From positions 558,001 through 622,000 of the forward strand of contig NZ_LS483254.1 of NCBI RefSeq assembly GCF_900465355.1: a stretch of DNA of 64,000 bases, written 5' to 3'. The translations under genes were made by a program, and so were the position numbers. How positions within the stretch are numbered: the first letter of the stretch is position 1; each line of letters begins with the position of its first letter. Below the pieces are notes generated by a model. That model worked only from the letters and a program-made list of their open reading frames with translations, had not been told where the DNA came from and did not search any database. The DNA comes from Candidatus Bipolaricaulis anaerobius (GTDB lineage: Bacteria; Bipolaricaulota; Bipolaricaulia; Bipolaricaulales; Bipolaricaulaceae). Below are positions 17,345 through 25,731 of the stretch, one piece after another.

Positions 17345-18834
17345 GTTGGGTTCAACCTTCCTTCCTGGATCGCGTGACGGACCCGCCCGATCGCGTCGCC
17401 CACGTAGCGGTCCTCGCCCGGCGGGGGGACGAGCTCGGCCAGAACGGCGTAGAGGGGCCGGCTCGCTGGCGAGAGGTCCTCCTCCCCGGCGAGGGCCACC
17501 GCCCACCGCGCGGCCACGCCCTCCAGCGCGACCTGGGAGAGCACGTTCTCCGCGATGCGGCCGGTCTTCCAGGCCGACGTCGCCCCCATCGCGTTGTGGT
17601 CCTCCTTCCCCCCCGACGTGGGGATCGAGTCCACCGCGGCGGGGTGGGCGAGGACCTTGTTCTCCGCAGCGAGGGCGGCTGCAGTGTACTGGAGGAGCAT
17701 GAGCCCTGAGCTCGTCCCGGGTTCCGGGGAGAGGAACGGGGGGAGCCCCCTCCCCTCGGAGGTGAGGAGGACCGCCAGCCGCCGCTCGCACGATGCCCCG
17801 AGCTCCGCCAGTGCGATCCCCAGCCACTCCGCGGCGAAGGCGAGGATCTCCCCGTGGAAGTTCCCCCCGGCGAGGGCCGTGCCGCCCCCCTCGGGGAGGA
17901 GGAGCGGGTTATCCGTGGCCGCGTTCATCTCCACCCGCAGCCGCCCCTCCACCGCCCACAGGGTCTCCACCACCGGCCCGAGGAGCTGGGGCAGGCAGCG
18001 CAGGGAGTACGGGTCCTGCACGTCCTCGTTGGGGGAGTCGGTGAGGGCGCTCCCGGCGAGGAGCTCCCGCAGCCAGGAGGCGACCTGGACCTGCCCGGGG
18101 TGGGGCCGCGCCGCGTGGATCCGGGCATCGAGGGCCTCCGTCCTCCCGCGGAGGGCCTGGAAGGAGAGGGCGGCGCAGGAGAGCCCGGCCTGGAAAGCCC
18201 GCCAGCCCATAGTCCAGGAGAGGAAGAGGGAGGCGAGCATGTAGGACGTCCCATTGAGAAGGGCGAGGCCCTCCTTGGGGGCGAGCTCCGGGAGCGGGGC
18301 GAGGCCGGCCCGGCGCAGGGCCTCCGCCCCAGGGAGCTCCTCCCCGTGGAGGCGGGCCCGTCCCTCCCCGAGGAGGGGCAGGGCGAGGTGGGCGAGCGGC
18401 ACGAGGTCCCCCGACGAGCCAACCGAGCCCTGCTCGGGGACGATGGGGTGCACCCCCGCGTTGAGGAGCCCCACGAGGAGGTCCACGAGCTCCGGCCGCA
18501 CGCCCGACGCCCCCTGGAGGAACGAGTTCAGGCGGAAGAGGAGCATCCCCCGCACGAGCGGGTCGGGGAGGGGCGCGCCGACCCCCGTGGCGTGGGAGAG
18601 GACGATGTTCCTCTGGAGCCGGGCCAGGTCCGGTTCCGGGATCCGCACCGTGGACAAGGCGCCGAACCCCGTGTTGATCCCGTACACGGGCTCTCCGCGG
18701 CCGAGGATCGCGAGGAGCGCCCGGTGCGAAGCCCCAACCTTCGCCCGCACGGATGGGGCGAGGGCGATCGGGGTCCCCGCGAGGATGATCGCCTCCGCGT
18801 CCTGGGGCGTGAGATGGCCATCGAGCTCGATCAC
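17341..18834 (-). CDS. hutH: histidine ammonia-lyase
   Basis: The 497-residue lyase deaminates histidine to urocanate. It shows the N-terminal VYGINTGFGAL with catalytic Tyr51 and the cofactor loop GSVGSSGDLVPLAH. The MIO electrophile normally forms from Ala-Ser-Gly; here the triad is Ser140-Ser141-Gly142. The later YMLASLFLSWTM and the Gln/Glu-rich SIPTSGGKEDHN stretch are standard. The start is the GTG at 18834, 8 nt downstream of TATACT and divergent from hutI. No urocanase gene occurs in the window. Confidence 0.93.
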   Translation of the reverse strand: MIELDGHLTPQDAEAIILAGTPIALAPSVRAKVGASHRALLAILGRGEPVYGINTGFGALSTVRIPEPDLARLQRNIVLSHATGVGAPLPDPLVRGMLLFRLNSFLQGASGVRPELVDLLVGLLNAGVHPIVPEQGSVGSSGDLVPLAHLALPLLGEGRARLHGEELPGAEALRRAGLAPLPELAPKEGLALLNGTSYMLASLFLSWTMGWRAFQAGLSCAALSFQALRGRTEALDARIHAARPHPGQVQVASWLRELLAGSALTDSPNEDVQDPYSLRCLPQLLGPVVETLWAVEGRLRVEMNAATDNPLLLPEGGGTALAGGNFHGEILAFAAEWLGIALAELGASCERRLAVLLTSEGRGLPPFLSPEPGTSSGLMLLQYTAAALAAENKVLAHPAAVDSIPTSGGKEDHNAMGATSAWKTGRIAENVLSQVALEGVAARWAVALAGEEDLSPASRPLYAVLAELVPPPGEDRYVGDAIGRVRHAIQEGRLNPT

Positions 18835-18842
18835 GGTCGCCC

Positions 18843-18886
18843 AGTATAGCCGTTCCGTACGGGGGAGCGATGCCGGTGGGTATACT
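18843..18886. promoter_or_regulatory. divergent hutH/hutI promoter region
   Basis: The 58-nt gap holds back-to-back -10 boxes with the same sequence: TATACT on the minus strand (18843-18848), 8 nt from the hutH GTG, and TATACT on the plus strand (18881-18886), 6 nt from the hutI ATG. Neither has a clear -35, and both transcripts would be leaderless or nearly so. A shared activator could bind between them. Confidence 0.55.
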
Positions 18887-18892
18887 CCCCGC

Positions 18893-20122
18893 ATGGACCT
18901 CCTCGTGTACGGGATCGGCGAGCTCGCGACCCCGGTCGGCCGGGAGCCCAAGGGGGGGGCAGGGCAGGGGGAGCTGACTCTGGTCCGCGATGCCTACGTG
19001 CTCGTCCAGGACGGGCGGATCGCCGAGGTGGGGGAGGGACGGTGGCCCCGCTTCGCCGGCCCAACCCTCGATGCCGAGGGCCGGACGGTGACCCCGGGAC
19101 TGGTGGACCCCCACACCCACGCCGTGTTCGCCGGGAACAGGGTCCAGGAATTCTTGGCCCGTGCCAAGGGGGAGAGGTACACGGGCGGGGGGATCCTCAC
19201 CACCGTCCAGGCGGTGCGGGAGGCGCCGGAGGGGGAGCTCGTCCGGCTCGCCCGGCCGAGGCTCATGCGCGTGCTCGAGCTTGGGACGACGACGGTTGAG
19301 ATCAAGTCCGGCTACGGCCTGACCCTGGAAGCTGAGCTCAAGCTCCTGCGGGCGATCCGCCGCCTGGGGGAGGAGCTCCCCCTGACGGTCGTCCCCACGT
19401 TCCTGGGCGCCCACGCCTTCCCCCCAGAGATCCCCCGGGAGGAGTACATCCGCCGGGTGGTGGAGGAGATGATCCCCACCGTCGCGGGGGATGGGTTGGC
19501 CAGGTTCTGCGACGTGTTCTGTGACCAGGGGTTCTACACCGTGGTGGAGGCCCGAACGATCCTCCGCGCGGCGCGGGCCGCCGGCCTGGGGGTGAAGGTC
19601 CACGCCGATGAGCTTTCCGGGGTGGGGGCGGCCGAGCTCGCCGCTGAGCTCGCCGCCACTTCGGCCGAGCACCTCCTCCACGTCTCGGAGGAGGGGATCG
19701 CCAGCCTCGCCAGGTCGGGGACGATCGCGGTGCTCCTCCCGGCCACGGCCTTCCTCCTCGACGAACCCTATCCCCCGGCGAGGAAACTCATCGGAGCCGG
19801 GGTGCCCGTGGCCTTGGGCACGGACTTCAACCCCGGCTCGTCCCCCGTCGCGTCGCTCCCGCTCATCCTCTCGCTCGCCGTCCTCCGGATGGGGATGAGC
19901 CCCGCGGAGGCCCTTGTCGCGGCCACGCTCAACGCGGCGGCGGCGATCGGCCTCGCCAACGAGGTGGGATCGCTCGAGCCGGGGAAGCAGGCCGATCTCG
20001 TGGTGTGGGACGCCGCATCGTACGAGGAAATCCCGTACTGGATCGGGCAGAACCTGGGGCAGGCCGTCGTCGCGCGGGGGAGGGTGGTGTGGAGGTCCTC
20101 GCCTACGCCAAGCTCAACCTGA
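18893..20122 (+). CDS. hutI: imidazolonepropionase
   Basis: The 409-residue amidohydrolase opens the ring of imidazolonepropionate to formiminoglutamate in histidine breakdown. The metal-binding DPHTHAVFAGNR (His74, His76), EIKSGYGL, KVHADELS and the late metal ligand region LGTDFNPGSSP match HutI. The start lies 6 nt after TATACT. It is divergent from hutH, and its 3' end overlaps ispE by 34 nt. Confidence 0.95.
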   Translation: MDLLVYGIGELATPVGREPKGGAGQGELTLVRDAYVLVQDGRIAEVGEGRWPRFAGPTLDAEGRTVTPGLVDPHTHAVFAGNRVQEFLARAKGERYTGGGILTTVQAVREAPEGELVRLARPRLMRVLELGTTTVEIKSGYGLTLEAELKLLRAIRRLGEELPLTVVPTFLGAHAFPPEIPREEYIRRVVEEMIPTVAGDGLARFCDVFCDQGFYTVVEARTILRAARAAGLGVKVHADELSGVGAAELAAELAATSAEHLLHVSEEGIASLARSGTIAVLLPATAFLLDEPYPPARKLIGAGVPVALGTDFNPGSSPVASLPLILSLAVLRMGMSPAEALVAATLNAAAAIGLANEVGSLEPGKQADLVVWDAASYEEIPYWIGQNLGQAVVARGRVVWRSSPTPSST

Positions 20123-20916
20123 CCCTGAGGGTGGTCGGCCGGCGGGCCGATGGCTACCACGAGCTCCAGTCCTTGGTCACGGCGGTGGACCTCGCGGACC
20201 GGATCACCCTGACCCGCGCCGCCGAGGGGGTGACCCTCCGCGCCCCGCCCGAGCTCGGTCCCCCGGAACGGAACCTCGCCCTCCGCGCGGCGCACGCCCT
20301 CCTTCCTGCGGGGGAACCGGGGGTGAGGATCGAGATCGAGAAGGGGATCCCCGCGGGGGCGGGCCTTGGCGGGGGGAGCGCGGATGCGGCGGCGGTCCTG
20401 GCAGGGGTGAACGAGCTCCTCTCCCTCGGGAGGACGTGGGAGGAGCTTGCGGCGATCGGGATCACGCTCGGGGCGGACGTCCCGTTCTTCCTCGGGCCGG
20501 GCCCAGCGTGGCTGGAGGGGATCGGGGAGAGGGTGAAGCCCGTCGCGATCCCCATTCCGGCTGCGTTCCTGATCCTCGTCCCCCCCTTCCGCTCTCCGAC
20601 CCCGGACGTGTACCGGGCGTTCGACGAGCTGGATCTCCCCCTGTCCCCGCGGACGGAGCCCGTGCCGGGGCCGGGGTTCCCGAACGACCTCTGGCCGGCT
20701 GCGGTCCATCTCTTCCCCGAGCTCCGACGGTGGCGGGACCTCCTTGCCCGGGTCGCCCCGGGCGGGGTGGGGATGACGGGGTCCGGTTCGGCCCTGTTCG
20801 CCCCCTTTCCCAGCCGGTCGGCCGCCGCGGCGGGGCGGCGGAGGATCCGGCCCGACGTGGAGGGGGAACTGCTCGTTGCGTCCCCGATTCGGTCGGGGTA
20901 CCGTATCCGGGCATGA
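20089..20916 (+). CDS. ispE: 4-diphosphocytidyl-2-C-methyl-D-erythritol kinase
   Basis: The 275-residue GHMP kinase performs the ATP-dependent step of the MEP isoprenoid pathway. Evidence: AYAKLNLTLRVVGRRADGYHEL at the N-terminus, the ATP loop PAGAGLGGGSADAA, GADVPFF, and GMTGSGSALFAPF at the C-terminus. The start is GTG 20089, placed by GGGGGAGGG just upstream and by the family N-terminus (VLAYAKLNL). It overlaps hutI upstream and cmk downstream (ATGA). Confidence 0.95.
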   Translation: MEVLAYAKLNLTLRVVGRRADGYHELQSLVTAVDLADRITLTRAAEGVTLRAPPELGPPERNLALRAAHALLPAGEPGVRIEIEKGIPAGAGLGGGSADAAAVLAGVNELLSLGRTWEELAAIGITLGADVPFFLGPGPAWLEGIGERVKPVAIPIPAAFLILVPPFRSPTPDVYRAFDELDLPLSPRTEPVPGPGFPNDLWPAAVHLFPELRRWRDLLARVAPGGVGMTGSGSALFAPFPSRSAAAAGRRRIRPDVEGELLVASPIRSGYRIRA

Positions 20917-21530
20917 GGATCGCCATTGACGGGCCGGCGGCGGCGGGGAAGACAACCCTCGCCCGTTCCCTCGCCGAGGAGCTCGGGTACCTGTTCGTCC
21001 CCACCGGCGCGATGTACCGCGCGGCGGCCCTCGCCCACCAACGCGGGATTCCGGTCGAGCGCCTGGAGATCGCGGTGGGGGCGGGAGGCCGGATCTACCT
21101 TGACGGGGAGGATGTGACGGATCTCCTTACGCACCCCGACCTCGATGAGCTCTCCTCCCAGCTCGCCCTGAACGGGCGGGTCCGGCAGCGCCTCGTCGAG
21201 ATCCAGCGCCGGATCGCGGCGCACGGGGACGTGGTGATGGAGGGGCGGGACATCGGGACGGTGGTCCTCCCCGATGCTGAGCTGAAGATCTTCCTCTGGG
21301 CGACCGACGAGGAGCGGGCGCGGCGGCGCCTCGCCGAGCATGGGGGGGAGTTCGCGGACGTCCTCGCTGCGATCCGGCGGCGGGACGAGCGGGACTCGAC
21401 CCGGCCGGACTCCCCCCTCCGGGCGGCCCCCGATGCGGTGGTGGTGGACACCACGGGGAGGACCCCCGAGGAAGTGCTGGCCTCTGTCCTGCGGCTGGTC
21501 GAGGAGCGCCGTGCGCAGCTGGCTCGCTGA
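20913..21530 (+). CDS. cmk: (d)CMP kinase
   Basis: The 205-residue nucleotide kinase has the P-loop DGPAAAGKTT, PTGAMYRAAAL, the CMP-binding GRDIGTVVLPDAELKIFL and the lid RRRDERDSTRPDSPL. It makes CDP/dCDP for RNA, DNA and lipid synthesis. It lies in the conserved cmk-plsC-rpsA order and is joined by overlaps on both sides. Confidence 0.96.
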   Translation: MRIAIDGPAAAGKTTLARSLAEELGYLFVPTGAMYRAAALAHQRGIPVERLEIAVGAGGRIYLDGEDVTDLLTHPDLDELSSQLALNGRVRQRLVEIQRRIAAHGDVVMEGRDIGTVVLPDAELKIFLWATDEERARRRLAEHGGEFADVLAAIRRRDERDSTRPDSPLRAAPDAVVVDTTGRTPEEVLASVLRLVEERRAQLAR

Positions 21531-22149
21531 TCGGGTCCGCGATCTCGCCTACGGGTTCCTCGTCCTCCTCGTCGGGCCGATCGTGGCGGTGCTCTTCCGC
21601 CTGTCCGTCCGCGGGAGGGAAGCCCTCAGCGGACGGGGGATCCTCGTCGCCCCCCACCGTTCGTACTGGGACATCCTCCTCCTCTGCGTGGCCTGCGGCC
21701 CGTTCCGCCGCATTACGTTCCTCGCCCGGGAAGGGCTGTTGCATAATCCGTTGTTCGCCCCGTTTGTGTGGGGGTTCGCGGTGGCGATCGATCGGGAGTC
21801 GTTCGGGGTCGAGGATTACCGCCGCGCGCTCGCGGCGGCGAGCCGCGCCCGCCTTCTCGGGATCTTCCCCGAGGGGACGACCCGGCCCGGTGCAGAGCCG
21901 AAGGCGGGCGCCATCCGGTTCGCGGAGCGCCTGGGCCGCCCGTTGATCCCCGTGAACCTCGTGGCCCGGGGCCCGTACCCGCCGGCGCGGTTCCTCCGGG
22001 TCCCGGTGCGCTTCCCCCGGATCGAGGTGCGGATCGGCGCCCCGGTCACGGTGGGCGAGCTCGGCCGCGGCCTTCCCCCCGATCTTTCCCGTTCCGAGCG
22101 CTACCGCCTCCTCACGGAGCGGTTGATGGAACTCATCCGGGCGACGTGA
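21511..22149 (+). CDS. plsC: 1-acyl-sn-glycerol-3-phosphate acyltransferase
   Basis: The 212-residue membrane-associated enzyme forms phosphatidic acid. The HX4D catalytic motif is HRSYWD (His49, Asp54). The glycerol phosphate site is FPEGTTRPG and a hydrophobic N-terminal segment (GFLVLLVGPIVAVLF) anchors it. The start is GTG 21511, with GAGGAG 4 nt upstream, 20 nt inside the cmk 3' end. The order cmk-plsC-rpsA is common in bacteria. Confidence 0.93.
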   Translation: MRSWLADRVRDLAYGFLVLLVGPIVAVLFRLSVRGREALSGRGILVAPHRSYWDILLLCVACGPFRRITFLAREGLLHNPLFAPFVWGFAVAIDRESFGVEDYRRALAAASRARLLGIFPEGTTRPGAEPKAGAIRFAERLGRPLIPVNLVARGPYPPARFLRVPVRFPRIEVRIGAPVTVGELGRGLPPDLSRSERYRLLTERLMELIRAT

Positions 22150-22264
22150 TTTGAGCCCGCCCTAACGGGGCGATATGATCGACGTGTTTACCCAGCGGGG
22201 GTTCGCCGTGGAGTGCGGAGAAGTAGCGGGCCCGAACACGGGGAAACCAACGAGGTGGTGGCGG

Positions 22265-23944
22265 ATGGTGGAGTGGATCCAGATGGAGGAGGCGCTCGAC
22301 GAGAGCGACGTGCGGCTGTTCAGCCGCGGGGACACGGTGCGGGGCCGTGTGGTTCAGGAAGCGGGCCAGGACATCCTCGTGGACATCGGGTACAAGTCCG
22401 AGGCCATCCTCCCCAAGCGCGAACTGGCGCCCCACCACGAGGTGGCCCAACCGGGCGAGGAGATCGAGGTCCTCATCACCTACATCGATGAGGAAAACGG
22501 CACGGTGTACATCTCCGAGCGCCAGGCTTACCTCTCCAAGCGGTATGGCGAACTCGAACGGGCCTACAAGACGGGTGCCTCCGTCTCCGGCGTGATCCTC
22601 GATGAGGTGGGGGAGGCGGGGTACAACGTCAGCCTAGGGGGGATCCGCGCCTTCCTTCCTGCTTCCCACCTCGGCAAGGGCATCTCCACCAAGATCGAGC
22701 GCCTGAAGGGGAAGGACCTCGAGTTCCGCATCATCGAGTTCTCCCGCCGCAACCGGAACATCGTCGTTTCCCGCCGCGAGTTCCTCAAGGAGCTTGAGGA
22801 GAAGGAGCGGGACGCGCTGTTCGCCTCCCTCACCCCGGGGACGGTGGTCGAGGGGACGGTGAAGAGCGTGGTGGACTTCGGGGTGTTCGTGGACGTGGGG
22901 GGCCACGACGGCCTCGTTCACCGCACCGAGATCTGTTGGAAGGACGTGCCCGTACCACCTCCCGACAAGTTCGCGCCCGGCCAGAAGGTGCAGGTGATGG
23001 TCCTCGAGGCGGACCGGGAGGAGGGGAGGATCTCGCTCTCCATGAAGCGGCTGCGCCCCGATCCGTGGCAGGGGATCGCCGAGCGCTACCCCCCGAAGGC
23101 GCGCGTCAAGGGGAAGGTCGTGTCCGTGACCGACTTCGGGGCGTTCGTGGAGCTGGAGGAGGATGTGGAAGGCCTCGTCCACATCTCCGAGCTCTCCTGG
23201 ACCACCCCCAAGCACCCGAAAGACGTCGTGACCGAGGGCGATGAGGTGGAAGTGGTGGTCCTGGCCGTGGACGCGGACCGCAAAAGGATCAGCCTGTCCC
23301 TGCGCCGGGCGCTGCCCGATCCGTGGGACGACGTCGGCCACCGCTACCCGCGGGGCGCCCTCGTCGAGGGCAAGGTCACGAACGTCACCGACTTCGGGGC
23401 GTTCGTGGAGCTCGAGCAGGGGGTGGAGGGCCTCATCCACATCTCGGAGATCTCCTGGCAGCGGGTCGGGCATCCGAAGGAAGTCCTCGCGCCGGGGCAG
23501 ACCGTGCGGGCGATCGTGCTCAAGGTGGACGAGGAGGAGCGCCGGATCAGCCTGTCGTTGCGGGCGCTGCAGCAGGATCCGTGGGAGGAGTTCCTCGAAC
23601 AGTACTCGGTGGGATCCATCGTGTCGGGGCCGATCACCCAGATCAAGGATTTTGGGGCGTTCGTGCGCCTCACCCCGGCCGTGGAGGGGCTGATCCACGT
23701 GTCCGAGATCTCGCCGGACCGGATCGCCAGCCCATCGGAGGCCCTCCGCCTCGGGCAAGAGGTGTCGGCGAAGATCATCGGGATCAACGAGTCCAAGCGC
23801 CAGGTGCGGCTCTCGATCAAGAAGATCGCCGAGGAAGTGGAGGACGCGGAGAAGGATAGGTTCCTCACCCCCCAGGCCGGCCGCGAGACGTTCACGCTCC
23901 GGGAGAGGCTGAAGGGGCTGACGGAGGAGGAGGAGGGGGAGTAG
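22265..23944 (+). CDS. rpsA: 30S ribosomal protein S1
   Basis: The 559-residue protein contains six S1 RNA-binding repeats. The first two are degenerate (RGRVVQEAGQDILVDIGYKSE, VSGVILDEVGEAGYNVSLGG). Four canonical ones follow, each with a DFG(A/V)FV core and a GLVH/GLIH element. S1 brings structured mRNAs to the 30S subunit. ATG 22265 (GAGGTGG upstream) is preferred to an in-frame ATG at 22175, whose extra 30 residues are not family-like. The last 53 nt overlap the convergent acpS gene. Confidence 0.95.
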   Translation: MVEWIQMEEALDESDVRLFSRGDTVRGRVVQEAGQDILVDIGYKSEAILPKRELAPHHEVAQPGEEIEVLITYIDEENGTVYISERQAYLSKRYGELERAYKTGASVSGVILDEVGEAGYNVSLGGIRAFLPASHLGKGISTKIERLKGKDLEFRIIEFSRRNRNIVVSRREFLKELEEKERDALFASLTPGTVVEGTVKSVVDFGVFVDVGGHDGLVHRTEICWKDVPVPPPDKFAPGQKVQVMVLEADREEGRISLSMKRLRPDPWQGIAERYPPKARVKGKVVSVTDFGAFVELEEDVEGLVHISELSWTTPKHPKDVVTEGDEVEVVVLAVDADRKRISLSLRRALPDPWDDVGHRYPRGALVEGKVTNVTDFGAFVELEQGVEGLIHISEISWQRVGHPKEVLAPGQTVRAIVLKVDEEERRISLSLRALQQDPWEEFLEQYSVGSIVSGPITQIKDFGAFVRLTPAVEGLIHVSEISPDRIASPSEALRLGQEVSAKIIGINESKRQVRLSIKKIAEEVEDAEKDRFLTPQAGRETFTLRERLKGLTEEEEGE

Positions 23945-24269
23945 GCTCGATCACGACCACCGCCGCCGCGTAGCGGGCGGTGTGGGTGAGGGAGACGGGG
24001 TAGAAGCGGCCCTGCCAGGCGAGGCAGGGCCGTTCGCGGTCCACGACCACCTCGATCTCGTGGAACGGCACGGGCCGGCGGAGGGCCTTGCGGAACGCCT
24101 CCTTGGCCGCGAACCGCGCTGCCAGCCGCTGCGCGGTGAGCCGGGGGGAGGAGAGGGCGTAGGCGAGTTCAGCTTCGGTGAACAGGCGCCGCAGCCGGGG
24201 CGCCCCGCGCCGCTCGATGAGGGCGGAGATGCGGTCCACCTCCACGAGATCCACGCCTAGGGCGAGCAT
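23892..24269 (-). CDS. acpS: holo-[acyl-carrier-protein] synthase
   Basis: The 125-residue enzyme transfers phosphopantetheine from CoA to ACP. GVDLVEVDRI (Asp7) and FAAKEAFRKAL (Glu57) bind Mg; SLTHTARYAAAVVV closes the fold. An unusual tail (PTPPPPPPSAPSASPGA) is encoded entirely in the stretch antisense to rpsA, so it looks like accidental read-on rather than a conserved part. The start overlaps gmk by 13 nt. Confidence 0.93.
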   Translation of the reverse strand: MLALGVDLVEVDRISALIERRGAPRLRRLFTEAELAYALSSPRLTAQRLAARFAAKEAFRKALRRPVPFHEIEVVVDRERPCLAWQGRFYPVSLTHTARYAAAVVVIEPTPPPPPPSAPSASPGA

Positions 24270-24880
24270 CGTCGGATCCGGGATCGTTCCGCGACGAGGA
24301 TCGCCTCCACCCGTTCCACCGCTTCCTCCAGGCGGTCGTTCACCACCAGGTAATCGAACTCCGGGATGTGGCGGACCTCCTCTTCGGCGATCGCGAGCCG
24401 GGCGGCAAGCGCGTCGGCGGACTCCGTGCCGCGGCTGCGGATGCGCCGCACGAGCTCATCCCGGCTGGGGGGGACCATGAACACGAGGACCACCGGGTGG
24501 GGGAGCCCGGACCGGCGCAGGGCGAGCGCCCCCCTCACCTCGACGTTGATCACCACATCGCGCCCTGCCGCGAGCGGGCCCACCACCGCGGCCCGCGGGG
24601 TCCCGTACCGATGTCCCTGGTACGTGGTCCACTCGAGGAGCTCCCCGGCACGGATCATCCGGTCGAAGGCTGCGTCCGACACGAACGTGTAGTCGCGGCC
24701 GTCGGCCTCATCGGGACGGGGGGGGCGGGTCGTCGCGGACACGGAGAACACGAGGGACGGATCGCGGCGTAGGAGGGCAGCGATGACCGACGACTTCCCC
24801 GCCCCCGACGGGCCGGCGATCACGAGGGCGATCCCGTGCCCCCCCTGCACATCCCAGCCCGTGGGGAGGAAGTCCCTCAT
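24257..24880 (-). CDS. gmk: guanylate kinase
   Basis: The 207-residue enzyme phosphorylates GMP to GDP. The P-loop is AGPSGAGKSSV (22-32). SATTRPPRPDEADGRDYTFVS binds GMP, and ELLEWTTYQGHRYGTP and NVEVRGALALRR follow. The first ~14 residues (MRDFLPTGWDVQGG) are longer than usual, but the ATG overlaps the yicC stop (ATGA). The yicC-gmk order is conserved in many bacteria. Confidence 0.95.
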   Translation of the reverse strand: MRDFLPTGWDVQGGHGIALVIAGPSGAGKSSVIAALLRRDPSLVFSVSATTRPPRPDEADGRDYTFVSDAAFDRMIRAGELLEWTTYQGHRYGTPRAAVVGPLAAGRDVVINVEVRGALALRRSGLPHPVVLVFMVPPSRDELVRRIRSRGTESADALAARLAIAEEEVRHIPEFDYLVVNDRLEEAVERVEAILVAERSRIRRCSP

Positions 24881-25731
24881 TCCACGTTCCGGGCCTGTTC
24901 CCGGATCCGCTCCACCGCGAGGCGGATCTGGCCCGCCGCCTGAGCGAGGTCCACGGATCGGGCCTTGGCGGAAAGCGTGCCCGCCTCGCGCCCCATCTCC
25001 TGGGCGAGGAACTCGATCTCCCGCCCCAGCGGGAGGTCGGAGTCAAGGAGGTCCGCGAACCGGGCGAGGTGGCTCTGGAGCCTGTCCAGCTCCTCGCGCA
25101 CGTCGCTCCGCTCCGCCCACAGGACGAGCTCGGTCGCGATCCGTGCTGGGTCAGGGTCGAGCCCGAGCTCCTCGATCCGGGCCCTGATCCGTCCCTGGGC
25201 CTCGTCGAGGGCGTGGGGGGCGAGGCGCTCCGCGTCCGCGATCGCCGCCTGGAGGAGCTCCGCCTCGCGGGCGAGCGCCGCCCGGAGCGACTCCCCCTCG
25301 CTCTCCCGTGCCGCCACCACCGCCTCGATCGCCTGGCCCAAGGCCTCGTCCACGACGGGCCACATCTCCTCCTCCTCCGGCGCCGCCTCCGCGAACACGC
25401 CGAGGGAGAGGAGGTGGGCGAGGGTGGGCCGGTCCGCGAGGCCGAGCTCCTGTTGGAGTCGGGATAGGTCGTGGAGGTACTGGCGGGCCGCGTCGAGCCC
25501 GAGCTGCTTCGGGCGGCTCCCGCTCTCCCACCGCACGTGGAGTTCGAGTGAGCCCCGTACGAATGCGTCCCGCAGGCGCTCCTCGCACCTCTGGGCGAGG
25601 AGGGGCAACTCGGCGAGCCCGCGCACGCGGACCTCGAGGAAGCGGTGGTTGAGGCTGCGCAGGTCCACCTGCACGGCGTACTCGCCGCGCGTGGCCCGCG
25701 CCCGGCCGAACCCGGTCATGCTACGCAACAT
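24877..25731 (-). CDS. yicC: YicC family endoribonuclease
   Basis: The 284-residue protein has the diagnostic YicC N-terminus SMTGFGRA, followed by DLRSLNHRFLEV(R)VR, and the C-terminal DUF1732 segment LPLGREIEFLAQEMGREAGTLSAKA. YicC proteins are endoribonucleases linked to RNA turnover in stationary phase. ATG 25731 gives the canonical MLRSMTGFGR and lies 11 nt inside the end of the MEMO-like gene; the longer open frame is a shadow of that gene. Confidence 0.94.
   Translation of the reverse strand: MLRSMTGFGRARATRGEYAVQVDLRSLNHRFLEVRVRGLAELPLLAQRCEERLRDAFVRGSLELHVRWESGSRPKQLGLDAARQYLHDLSRLQQELGLADRPTLAHLLSLGVFAEAAPEEEEMWPVVDEALGQAIEAVVAARESEGESLRAALAREAELLQAAIADAERLAPHALDEAQGRIRARIEELGLDPDPARIATELVLWAERSDVREELDRLQSHLARFADLLDSDLPLGREIEFLAQEMGREAGTLSAKARSVDLAQAAGQIRLAVERIREQARNVE

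Noticed and set aside
22175-22264. N-terminal extension of rpsA from ATG 22175
   Set aside because: The extra residues match no S1 family start, and a good Shine-Dalgarno precedes ATG 22265.
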